From NCBI GenBank assembly GCA_900546355.1, contig URCM01000044.1:1-24514 (forward strand): a stretch of 24,514 bases of DNA. Reading direction: 5' to 3'. Below the pieces are notes generated by a model. That model worked only from the letters and a program-made list of their open reading frames with translations. It did not search any database and was not told where the DNA came from. The position numbers and the translations under genes are program-made. Below, piece after piece: positions 17,185-24,514 of the stretch. The DNA is from an uncultured Bacteroides sp. (GTDB lineage Bacteria > Bacteroidota > Bacteroidia > Bacteroidales > Bacteroidaceae). Each line of letters opens with the position of its first letter. Within the stretch, counting starts at the first letter, position 1.

Positions 17185-17259
17185 ACTTGTAGGGGCGAGG
17201 TCAGCTCGCCCGAAAACATCAACAAGCATTCAGGGCAGGCAACCCCTGCCCCTACAAGT
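17185..17259. repeat. 75-bp two-hairpin element with 12-bp terminal inverted repeats
   Basis: ACTTGTAGGGGC (17185-17196) is the exact reverse complement of 17248-17259. Inside are two further hairpins: GGGCGAG (17193-17199) with CTCGCCC (17205-17211), and GGGCAGG (17233-17239) with CCTGCCC (17245-17251), each with a 5-nt loop. The whole folds as a three-way junction. Elements with TGTAGGGGC/GCCCCTACA ends are scattered through many bacterial genomes (from memory), so this is probably a non-autonomous, REP/MITE-like repeat that landed between pilin and anchor genes. It has no coding capacity. Confidence 0.75.
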
Positions 17260-17306
17260 AAACTTGATAAATAACACCGAAGAGTTATCAACTAAAAAAG
17301 AAAACA

Positions 17307-18350
17307 ATGAAAGTGCTGGCTAAAATGAAGAAAATACAAATGTGGAAGCAATGCCTGTTCGGACTTGCCGCAAGCTTTGCCCTGACAGCTTGCGACGGTA
17401 TCTACGATGATGAAGGCGACTGCTCCACACAGTATAGCGTGCAGTTCGTTTACGATCGCAACATGAACTTTGCCGACGGCTTTGCGCATGCGGTAAAGCG
17501 AGTGTCGCTTTATGCTTTCGACGAAAGCGGACGGCTGGTTTATGAAAAGACGGAAGCAGGCAGCGCGCTCTCGCAAGCCGGCTACCGAATGGACTTGAAC
17601 GATATAGAACCGGGAACGTATGACTTTCTGGTATGGGCAGAAGGAGCGGAAACAGATGATACATTTACATTCCCCAACGTGCAGCGCAATGTCACCCGAC
17701 TGGACGACCTGACCTGCTACATGAACCGGGAACACGATGCCGAAGGCAATGCCATTGTCGACCATGACTTGGTTCCCCTCTTCCACGGTATCGCTACCGA
17801 CCAAGACTTTACCGAGAACCCCGGAGGCGAACGCTGCGCTACGATTCAACTGACCAAGAATACCAATGTAGTACGCATCGTGCTGCAACACCTCTCGGGA
17901 GAAACCGTAAATGCCGACGATTTCGAGTTTACCATCACCGATGATAACGGATGGATGGCTGCCGACAATTCATTGATAGAGGATGAGATACTGACCTACA
18001 AGGCATGGAGTGTTTACGATGGAGAAGCCGCCTTGGGAGACCCTGAAAGCAAAGCAGTCACTTCGGTAGGAGCAGCCATAGCCGAACTGACCATAGGAAG
18101 ACTGATGACCGACCACCGCCCGATATTGACTATAAGCAACAAGGCTGGCGAAACTGTTCTATCCATTCCGCTGATAGACTACTGCCTGTTGGTAAAAGGA
18201 AACTATAATCGCAATATGAGCGATCAGGAATACCTCGACCGTCAGGACGAATACAACATGACGTTCTTCCTCGACGAAAACGACCGCTGGGTAAACTCCA
18301 CCATTTACATCAACTCGTGGAAGGTAGTGCTTGGCTCGATAGAAGTATAA
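17307..18350 (+). CDS. Mfa2/FimB-like fimbrial anchor lipoprotein
   Basis: Mfa2 and FimB proteins cap the pilus base, hold it on the outer membrane and limit its length. The 347-residue product has a lipobox ALTAC with Cys 29, followed by DGIYDDEGDC, the Cys-rich start typical of the family. The C-terminus, IYINSWKVVLGSIEV, also matches. Unlike the four other lipoproteins of the operon it has no Ser-Arg-(Ala/Thr) site after the lipobox, consistent with remaining lipid-anchored. I keep the ATG at 17307 because an A-rich leader precedes it; an internal ATG at 17325 is possible. The gene is G+C rich (31 of 60 at 17461-17520) compared with its neighbours. Confidence 0.88.
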   Translation: MKVLAKMKKIQMWKQCLFGLAASFALTACDGIYDDEGDCSTQYSVQFVYDRNMNFADGFAHAVKRVSLYAFDESGRLVYEKTEAGSALSQAGYRMDLNDIEPGTYDFLVWAEGAETDDTFTFPNVQRNVTRLDDLTCYMNREHDAEGNAIVDHDLVPLFHGIATDQDFTENPGGERCATIQLTKNTNVVRIVLQHLSGETVNADDFEFTITDDNGWMAADNSLIEDEILTYKAWSVYDGEAALGDPESKAVTSVGAAIAELTIGRLMTDHRPILTISNKAGETVLSIPLIDYCLLVKGNYNRNMSDQEYLDRQDEYNMTFFLDENDRWVNSTIYINSWKVVLGSIEV

Positions 18351-18371
18351 ACAAGGAAAGGATAGGTACGT

Positions 18372-20165
18372 ATGAAGATTCGTTTTATTTCTTATTTGAC
18401 AATCGTGCTGGCAGCACTCCTGTTGGGCGCATGCAACAGCATCATGGACGATGAAGTCTGTGCAGACCAGCCGTCCACAACAGCCACACCCGTACAAATA
18501 GGCTTCACGCTGACCACAGGCAGCGTGTCTTCGCGTGCGATACCGGAAGAGGAAGAAGCTGGTACAGGGTATGAAAACTACATTGATGTAGAAGGCAAAG
18601 ATTTCCGTATCTTGTTGTTTGATGCAAATAATGATACCTATCTTACGACATTCGAGCCGACCAGCATCCGTCCGGCAGACAATTCGCAATATCCACAAAC
18701 TTATTATGTAGAGGGTGAATTGGATCAAACATATAGCAATTTTAAGTTAGTAGTATTGGCAAACTGGGGAGAAAGCACTTATCCGACAAACTTGGTAGAA
18801 GGAACAACAACGATTGAAAACGTATGTACAACATCTGCATCCACATTCTCTTATACAGCACCATTTACTCCTTCCGCAACACAAAAGATTCCGATGTACG
18901 GAGTCAAAACTTGCAATACGACATTACGCCCAGACCTGTTGACCGACTTAGGTCAAGTAGACTTGCTCCGTGCCATGGCGAAAATAGAAGTGACTTGCAG
19001 TGCAGATGAGTTTAAGCTAAGCGAAGTAAAACTTCACAGATATAACACAAAAGGATATTGTGCACCGACAGGTATATACGATGATACGAAAAAGGATTGG
19101 GAATATGACGAAGATGAAGTATGCAAACACGAAGTTCATATTCCAGCAGACGCACTGACAGAATCTGATTTAGTATTTACAAAAACGGAAAATGGCTTCA
19201 TCGCATACGTACCGGAATTTGATAATAACCCGGCAGAAAGAAATTACATCGAAGTAACTTTGCAACATGAAGACGGAAGCGAAGTGACGCTAAATAGTGA
19301 CCCTTACATTTACTTTTGTGAATACGATACAGAAACAGGTACCCCCACGAATAACACAGACTTTAATATAGTCCGCAACCACTGGTATAAATACGATATT
19401 ACCAGTGTAGACGATGGCAAATTAATCTTCCAGTATCGGGTAAGTTTATGGAATGTAGTGAAATCTGCTATTGGCTGGAATCCTACTGATCGTGATTTTT
19501 TATTAGCGGCTTGGAATAATGAAGAAGGAAATAAAGAAAAAGCGGAAACAGATGCAACGATTGGAGATACAGAAGCCGTTTATTGTTATGTATGCAATCC
19601 GGGCTATAATGAAGAGGATAAGCAATATCATACCTTAAAAGACGGTACTTCGGGAGCCGCTTTTAGTTTCACTTTGCAAGTTCCTGCAGGTGCCACATGG
19701 AAAGGATATTTAACGAATGACGAAGATTTTTATTTTAGTTATAGTCAATATTGGGATGGAACAAAACACGCTGTATCTACAGGAATAGCACGTAAAGATG
19801 AATATCAAATAAAAATACAAGCTCGTCATGCTTGGACAGAGTATGAAGATGGGAGTGTGCCCAGTTTTGATGCTCCAAATACAGAAGATGGAAACAGATT
19901 CGATGATTTACAAGGCAAGGGAGGTATATATACTGATTTTTATATCATAGTATCTCCTGATGGAAATGAGTCAAACGACTATAAACTTAAAATTAATCCG
20001 AATAATGCGGTCAAGGAAGACAAAACCTATTATAAAAACAGACGTCGTTTTGCCGGTCCGGATGAATATCATGTAAGAATCTGGCAATTGAAAGCAAAAG
20101 ACGGAATCGCTAATTACGGTGAATTATTCGAAGAAAGTGAAGACATTAAAGGATTTCGAAAATAA
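18372..20165 (+). CDS. FimA/Mfa-like accessory fimbrial subunit, lipoprotein
   Basis: A 597-residue precursor with lipobox LLGAC (Cys 21) and Ser-Arg-Ala (Arg 55-Ala 56) 34 residues later, so it should be processed and assembled like the pilin. The first domain has the fimbrillin pattern DLLRAMAKIEVTC and IVRNHWYKYDIT (Arg 335, Tyr 339). The remaining 250 residues form an extra, strand-rich, aromatic domain I cannot assign. It begins 21 bp after the anchor gene. Composition changes inside the gene, from 33 of 60 G+C at 18421-18480 to 21 of 60 at 19681-19740, which suggests that its distal part was exchanged. A minor or sub-tip component like Mfa3/Mfa4 or FimC/FimD is the likely role. Confidence 0.72.
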   Translation: MKIRFISYLTIVLAALLLGACNSIMDDEVCADQPSTTATPVQIGFTLTTGSVSSRAIPEEEEAGTGYENYIDVEGKDFRILLFDANNDTYLTTFEPTSIRPADNSQYPQTYYVEGELDQTYSNFKLVVLANWGESTYPTNLVEGTTTIENVCTTSASTFSYTAPFTPSATQKIPMYGVKTCNTTLRPDLLTDLGQVDLLRAMAKIEVTCSADEFKLSEVKLHRYNTKGYCAPTGIYDDTKKDWEYDEDEVCKHEVHIPADALTESDLVFTKTENGFIAYVPEFDNNPAERNYIEVTLQHEDGSEVTLNSDPYIYFCEYDTETGTPTNNTDFNIVRNHWYKYDITSVDDGKLIFQYRVSLWNVVKSAIGWNPTDRDFLLAAWNNEEGNKEKAETDATIGDTEAVYCYVCNPGYNEEDKQYHTLKDGTSGAAFSFTLQVPAGATWKGYLTNDEDFYFSYSQYWDGTKHAVSTGIARKDEYQIKIQARHAWTEYEDGSVPSFDAPNTEDGNRFDDLQGKGGIYTDFYIIVSPDGNESNDYKLKINPNNAVKEDKTYYKNRRRFAGPDEYHVRIWQLKAKDGIANYGELFEESEDIKGFRK

Positions 20166-20167
20166 CT

Positions 20168-21334
20168 ATGAGTATGAAAATAAATACACTACATATATTA
20201 TTCGCTCTGCTAAGTGCTGTGGGAACACTACTTTCTTCCTGTACAGAAGAAGCTTCGTTTGTTCCATCTGACGAAGATAAAGCGGGTCGTGTTATCCTTT
20301 CTTACTCTGTAACAGGAAATACGCTTTCGCGTGCTCCTGAAGCTGGTTGGAATGATGGATGGAATGAAAACGAAGTGGATAGATTGGATTTGTTTATCTT
20401 CCGTGATGAAACCTTTATTAAGCATTACGGAGAAAATTTGCAGGTAACGGCAAATCAAGATACAAATAAAGAGCAAAATTATCACGACTGGTCAATTCCT
20501 GCTTCGGAATTATCACCGAATGATATTCAGTCGGGTGATAATGTTTATTTAATAGCAAATTGTTCTACTGTAATGCTGAATGGTGAAGAAAAGAATTTAG
20601 CAGGAATCACAAGTTTGACAGATTTGCAAGCCGCATCTATCGGTAATCTGACATGCAACGAAAAACAAGACAACTTTATCATGACAGGAACAGCTGTTGT
20701 CGGAAATAAAACAGGCAATGATATAGAAATCAAAGTGGATTTATATCGCGCAGCTGCGAAAATCCGTCTTTCTTTTTCAGAAAATAGTAAATCTGATTGG
20801 TCAGACGGTATCGCATACCGTTTTGTTCAATATACTCAATCTTCTGCTCTATTGAAAGAAAGCGATGATACTTATTTATCTACGGTTCAACTGCATACCT
20901 ATCCGTCAGAAAATACAGACGAAGAATGGATTGATAGAGACAACACAGATACCTATTATGCACCTGAGGAGCAATTGGTTCTTTATTCTTATGTAAACAA
21001 TTGGTATCAAGAGAAAGAAGATGAGTTATATGGTGAGATTCCCATTGATAAAACAAAACAAACTTACATCATCTTGTATGCACCATACGGAGATGACGGC
21101 AAAAAATATTATTACAAAGTCCCCGTCAATTATCAATTGCCTGAAGATAACGATGCCATCACTCCGGATGAAAGCTACAAAGACCTTTATCGCTTACAAC
21201 GAAATTACCTCTACGACATAACCGTAAAGATAGACCGTGAAGGCGGATCTAAAAGAGAGCCGGTAGAAGTACCCTTAACAGTTGTGGTTGAACCATGGGA
21301 AGAAAAAACTATAAATGTTCCTGCATTTGAATAA
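20168..21334 (+). CDS. FimA/Mfa-like accessory fimbrial subunit, lipoprotein
   Basis: A 388-residue precursor starting 2 bp after the previous stop codon, so probably translationally coupled; an in-frame ATG at 20174 is an alternative. The lipobox LLSSC gives Cys 25, and Ser-Arg-Ala (Arg 55-Ala 56) follows 30 residues later. The fimbrillin-type core includes DRLDLFIFRDE, LYRAAAKIRLSF and RLQRNYLYDITVKI (Arg 345, Tyr 349), and the chain ends soon after the strand VPLTVVVEPWEE. Its compact size, with no extra C-terminal domain, suggests an adaptor between shaft and tip. Base composition is A/T rich like the adhesin gene 4 to 16 bp downstream. The exact position in the pilus is inferred. Confidence 0.72.
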   Translation: MSMKINTLHILFALLSAVGTLLSSCTEEASFVPSDEDKAGRVILSYSVTGNTLSRAPEAGWNDGWNENEVDRLDLFIFRDETFIKHYGENLQVTANQDTNKEQNYHDWSIPASELSPNDIQSGDNVYLIANCSTVMLNGEEKNLAGITSLTDLQAASIGNLTCNEKQDNFIMTGTAVVGNKTGNDIEIKVDLYRAAAKIRLSFSENSKSDWSDGIAYRFVQYTQSSALLKESDDTYLSTVQLHTYPSENTDEEWIDRDNTDTYYAPEEQLVLYSYVNNWYQEKEDELYGEIPIDKTKQTYIILYAPYGDDGKKYYYKVPVNYQLPEDNDAITPDESYKDLYRLQRNYLYDITVKIDREGGSKREPVEVPLTVVVEPWEEKTINVPAFE

Positions 21335-21350
21335 TTAAATGATGTGTGTT

Positions 21351-24300
21351 ATGAAAAAGATAAGATATATTTTATTGACACTCCTTTGTGTTGTCGGAAT
21401 AACATCCTGTCAGGACGAGTTGATAGAAAAAACTTCCTCAGGAAGAGCGGATGTGAACAAACCTGTCAAAGTAAATTTGAAATTCAGTGTGCCTGATGTA
21501 GATGAAGTTAATCTGTCACGTACCAATTACGATAACTCGGATTTAGGCGATCTTCATCTTTTCATTTTTGATGGTAATACCTTTTTAAATGATGAAAGTG
21601 TGACTTCTGCCAATATTCAAAGAACAAATAATGCCAGTAAAAATGAATATACCATAAATGCCACCTTATATGAAGGTGAACAGACCGTTTACGCAGTAGG
21701 AAATGTTATCACACAGACTAACTATTGGCAAAACCCGGTTTCAGATTTACAAACAGCTGCTGCAAAAGGCAGGGAAGCGTTTCTTAATACATTATACAAT
21801 GTACGGCAAGATGTTGTAAGCGGTGGTTTTGTCACATTCCCAGGTAATTATCGTCCTTTGGCAGGAAGTGGTGATATAACCGTAGCTGATGGTTCATCCA
21901 GCGGAATTATTTCTATGAAACGTGAAGTAGCCCGTATCAAGTTGAATGTGAACATGAATTACACTGTAACTGAAAAAGGCGAACGCAATGGAAACAAAGT
22001 CACGTTTACACCACAGAGTTATTCGGTTTACAATGTAGCAAGCAAAGGTTATGTCATGGAAACGGAAGACGGAAATACACAGCGCACTACTATTACCGAT
22101 GGTTTCTATGCCGTAGAAAATATGACCAACTTCAATGTAAGTGACGGTGAAGTAGCAACGATTGGAGACGGATTCAATATTCCAGAAAATCTACAACAGC
22201 CTAAACAGCAAGGAACAACTTATGCCGAACGTGACAAGTGGTTTGAAGAGGGAAAAGAACCTGGAGCAGATGATGATGCAAAAGAGTGGACATATGCTCC
22301 TCAATACGCTACATATATTGTAATAAAGGGCAATTATGTAGAGACTGATGCATCCGGCAATGTAATTTATTCAGCTGCACCGTCTTATACATTCCATTTA
22401 GGCGACTGGAGTAACAATGAATTTGGAAATTTCAATGTGGAACGTAATACAATCTATACTTACACGGTTTCGATTCACGGTGTAGAAAATATGGTTGTGG
22501 AAGTTGAAAGGAAAGAAGAAAATCAACCGGGTGCAGAAGGTGATGTAATTGAATTAGGAGAAGGGTCAGAAATATTCAATTTGGATGCTCATTACGAGCA
22601 AGTATATGTAGAATATAACTTGTCAGACATAGCTGATAACATAAAAAACAGTAGCATTTCTTCGGATGAGATAAACAATGCCATAGCCACAAACTTTATG
22701 CTTTCTATCCACTCACCCATGAATACCAAATCGGGGGCAGAAGAATTGGTTACACCTTATACGGATAATGAGGCGGATGCAATGAATGGAATAGACAACG
22801 AATGGATAAAATTCTATTCACAAAATAGTAGAAAAACTCTTTCTACTTATACCAGTACGAAAGGTGATAACAATCAATACTTGCTTTCTCCATGGGATGC
22901 TTGCAAGAAAATGGGTGAAGCTGTAAAAAATTTGATAAACAACGAGAATGAGGATCCTTCTGTTACAGGATTGCGTACATACCTTGAGAATGGTGATTAT
23001 TATGCATGTTTCACTGTTTTTGTAGACGAGTATTTCTACACAGAAGATTTAGAGGGCAACAAAGTGTCATGGGAAAAATTTACAAGAGCCGAGCCTCGTA
23101 CTTTATTGATTGCCAGTGATTGGGATGCCAGCCCAGATGGAAATACAACGTATGCCAAAGCCCGTACCTATATCTCACAGGCTTCTATCCTGACATTCTA
23201 CAATACGGCAGCTGCCCAAAACACCAATGCATTGGGTATAGAGTCTTATAATGAATATGGCGTGATTAACGGATTTGGAGAGTCGGCCAGTTCATATGAT
23301 GAGAAAATTAAGACTGACGATAACGAAACCAATGGACGTGCCAATATGCTATTGGATATTGAAAATTTAGGATGGTATGCTATTCCGTTCATGCGGATTG
23401 GATACCTTTCAGACAATACTGAAACTGGACATAAGTGGGAAAAACTTATTGATAGTGATAAAACCAAGAGTGCATATTATGCTTGTTTGTCCCGTAACCG
23501 GGATTTAAACCGCGACGGTAAAATAGATGATGATGAAGTACGTTGGTATTTGCCTGCCCGTTCGCAATACTTACGTATGGGTATCGGTGCAAACTCGTTT
23601 AATACGGAGGTTCAGCTTTATAATGGAAATAAAAATGATTTAGGAGATAAAGATGAAGAAGGAAATATATATCCTCAAAATCAACTTGATAAAGGAACCT
23701 TGTATTATTCCAATACCCCTTATACTAAAGGTGATCATCAAGATGCGTGGGAACTTTATTGGGCAGTAGAAGTAGGAGCATACGGTTCAAATTGGGATCC
23801 AAAGGAGCAAACTACTAAATATGGTGAAAAAGCCCAAATACGTTGTGTTCGCAATTTACCGAGTAATCAGATTGTAGAGCAGGATTCATACGGTGATAAA
23901 GCACTGGCAGGTCCTGTCTATGGAGAACTAAAGGAATTACAAAGTGGAAATTACATATTTTATTTCGGTAATCGTATGGCAAATGGCATTAATCGTACGA
24001 GTCCTTATAATGGTCCCTATAGGGAGCATAATGAAATGAGTGAACAGAACAGATTGTATGAAGCTTTTGTTATTGCAAGGGATTATCTTCCAGAAAATAA
24101 TTATTCTGCAAGTAATGCCGCTTCCTATTATGATAATCCATGTAGAAAGTATTCTGAAGGCGATTATATATCTCCTGGAAGTGAGACAGACGACAGATGG
24201 CGTACACCGAATTTGAATGAGTTAACCGTTATGTCAACGGTTGCGAACGAGTTAGGATTAAAACAAAACACCATGTCAAGTACGACATTCTCCAACAGTA

Positions 24301-24434
24301 ATGTACGTGGACTGTTCTATTATAATGGTTCTATGATTTCAGCTTGGGATCCTAATTCTGGAAGTGGAAGTATCCGTTGCGTCCGCGATGCTACCCCAGA
24401 AGAAATAGCCGAAGTACGACAAACTGGAAATTGA
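21351..24434 (+). CDS. DUF4906-type large fimbrial lipoprotein, candidate tip adhesin
   Basis: The largest subunit, 1027 residues from the ATG at 21351 (MKKIRY); ATGs at 21339 and 21342 would add four or three residues. The lipobox GITSC gives Cys 20 and Ser-Arg-Thr (Arg 57-Thr 58) follows. The N-terminal fimbrillin-like region has MKREVARIKLNV and NVERNTIYTYTV (Arg 365, Tyr 369). Later, DLNRDGKIDDDE (718-729) is a canonical EF-hand calcium loop, followed by RWYLPARSQYL and ending IRCVR (830-834). A second related unit has RWRTPNLNEL and IRCVR (1008-1012). These resemble DUF1566/FISUMP or C-type-lectin-like folds. Position last in the operon and large size fit a tip adhesin; the ligand is unknown. 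Composition is very A/T rich (17 of 60 G+C at 21601-21660). Confidence 0.76.
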   Translation: MKKIRYILLTLLCVVGITSCQDELIEKTSSGRADVNKPVKVNLKFSVPDVDEVNLSRTNYDNSDLGDLHLFIFDGNTFLNDESVTSANIQRTNNASKNEYTINATLYEGEQTVYAVGNVITQTNYWQNPVSDLQTAAAKGREAFLNTLYNVRQDVVSGGFVTFPGNYRPLAGSGDITVADGSSSGIISMKREVARIKLNVNMNYTVTEKGERNGNKVTFTPQSYSVYNVASKGYVMETEDGNTQRTTITDGFYAVENMTNFNVSDGEVATIGDGFNIPENLQQPKQQGTTYAERDKWFEEGKEPGADDDAKEWTYAPQYATYIVIKGNYVETDASGNVIYSAAPSYTFHLGDWSNNEFGNFNVERNTIYTYTVSIHGVENMVVEVERKEENQPGAEGDVIELGEGSEIFNLDAHYEQVYVEYNLSDIADNIKNSSISSDEINNAIATNFMLSIHSPMNTKSGAEELVTPYTDNEADAMNGIDNEWIKFYSQNSRKTLSTYTSTKGDNNQYLLSPWDACKKMGEAVKNLINNENEDPSVTGLRTYLENGDYYACFTVFVDEYFYTEDLEGNKVSWEKFTRAEPRTLLIASDWDASPDGNTTYAKARTYISQASILTFYNTAAAQNTNALGIESYNEYGVINGFGESASSYDEKIKTDDNETNGRANMLLDIENLGWYAIPFMRIGYLSDNTETGHKWEKLIDSDKTKSAYYACLSRNRDLNRDGKIDDDEVRWYLPARSQYLRMGIGANSFNTEVQLYNGNKNDLGDKDEEGNIYPQNQLDKGTLYYSNTPYTKGDHQDAWELYWAVEVGAYGSNWDPKEQTTKYGEKAQIRCVRNLPSNQIVEQDSYGDKALAGPVYGELKELQSGNYIFYFGNRMANGINRTSPYNGPYREHNEMSEQNRLYEAFVIARDYLPENNYSASNAASYYDNPCRKYSEGDYISPGSETDDRWRTPNLNELTVMSTVANELGLKQNTMSSTTFSNSNVRGLFYYNGSMISAWDPNSGSGSIRCVRDATPEEIAEVRQTGN

Positions 24435-24465
24435 TTTGGAATAATATTTTTTATATCTCTCCTAA

Positions 24466-24497
24466 AATCCGCAAGCAATCTCAATGGCAATCTCAAT
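24466..24497 (+). repeat. Short repeats after the candidate adhesin gene
   Basis: AATCCGCAAGCA (24466-24477) is identical to 17076-17087 after the pilin gene. It runs into two direct copies of GCAATCTCAAT (24475-24485 and 24487-24497) on a 12-bp period. The window ends 17 bp later, so the full element is not visible. Confidence 0.55.
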
Positions 24498-24514
24498 TGC
24501 AGTAAAGAGCTTGA

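Noticed and set aside
17292..17891. 199-residue open frame on the minus strand over the anchor gene
   Set aside because: The plus-strand frame has a lipobox and Mfa2-type ends; the antisense frame has neither a signal nor a family match.

Overview
The window looks like a chromosomal segment from a member of the Bacteroidales, of Bacteroides, Phocaeicola or Prevotella type. The evidence is the TAnnTTTG -7 promoter boxes, A-rich leaders in place of strong Shine-Dalgarno sites, the families present (DUF5683, DUF3575, DUF3868, Mfa1/Mfa2-type fimbrial proteins, DUF4906), and a run of lipoproteins with Bacteroidales-style signal peptides. I cannot name the species from sequence alone.

Positions 1-12650 are a housekeeping block. 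A minus-strand surE-lpxB pair overlaps by 4 bp (nucleotide phosphatase and lipid A disaccharide synthase) and ends at a 36-bp perfect palindrome. A 317-bp divergent intergenic region with promoters in both directions and a cluster of DnaA-box-like 9-mers separates it from a plus-strand operon: parA, parB, a DUF5683 membrane protein and a MltD-like lytic transglycosylase. A separately promoted bifunctional (p)ppGpp synthetase/hydrolase follows and meets a minus-strand M23 peptidase-merR pair at a shared terminator. alaS runs divergently from the M23 gene.

Positions 12624-13352 are a 729-bp non-coding interval. It holds an 18-bp perfect inverted repeat after alaS, three identical 15-bp perfect palindromes on an exact 23-bp period, about 365 bp I cannot explain, and a strong Bacteroidales promoter with a dyad across its -7 box and expected start site.

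Positions 13353-24434 are a seven-gene, one-direction operon for a type V (FimA/Mfa1-class) pilus: a DUF3575 outer-membrane protein, a DUF3868/OmpA-like/TPR protein, a Mfa1-like major pilin, a Mfa2/FimB-like anchor, two FimA-like accessory subunits and a 1027-residue DUF4906-type candidate tip adhesin. The pilin, both accessory subunits and the adhesin each carry a lipobox Cys followed 30-37 residues later by Ser-Arg-(Ala/Thr), which fits maturation by an Arg-specific protease. The anchor has the lipobox but not this site. The adhesin has a canonical EF-hand calcium loop and two copies of a C-terminal motif ending in IRCVR.

The operon is compositionally mosaic: assembly and anchor genes are near 52% GC in hand-counted samples, whereas subunit and adhesin regions fall to roughly 28-35%. 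Its gaps are rich in small structured repeats: a heptamer tandem repeat directly before the DUF3868 start codon, GGATT/AATCC hairpins, and a 75-bp two-hairpin element between pilin and anchor. The most interesting material is therefore the pilus operon and the structured non-coding DNA around it.
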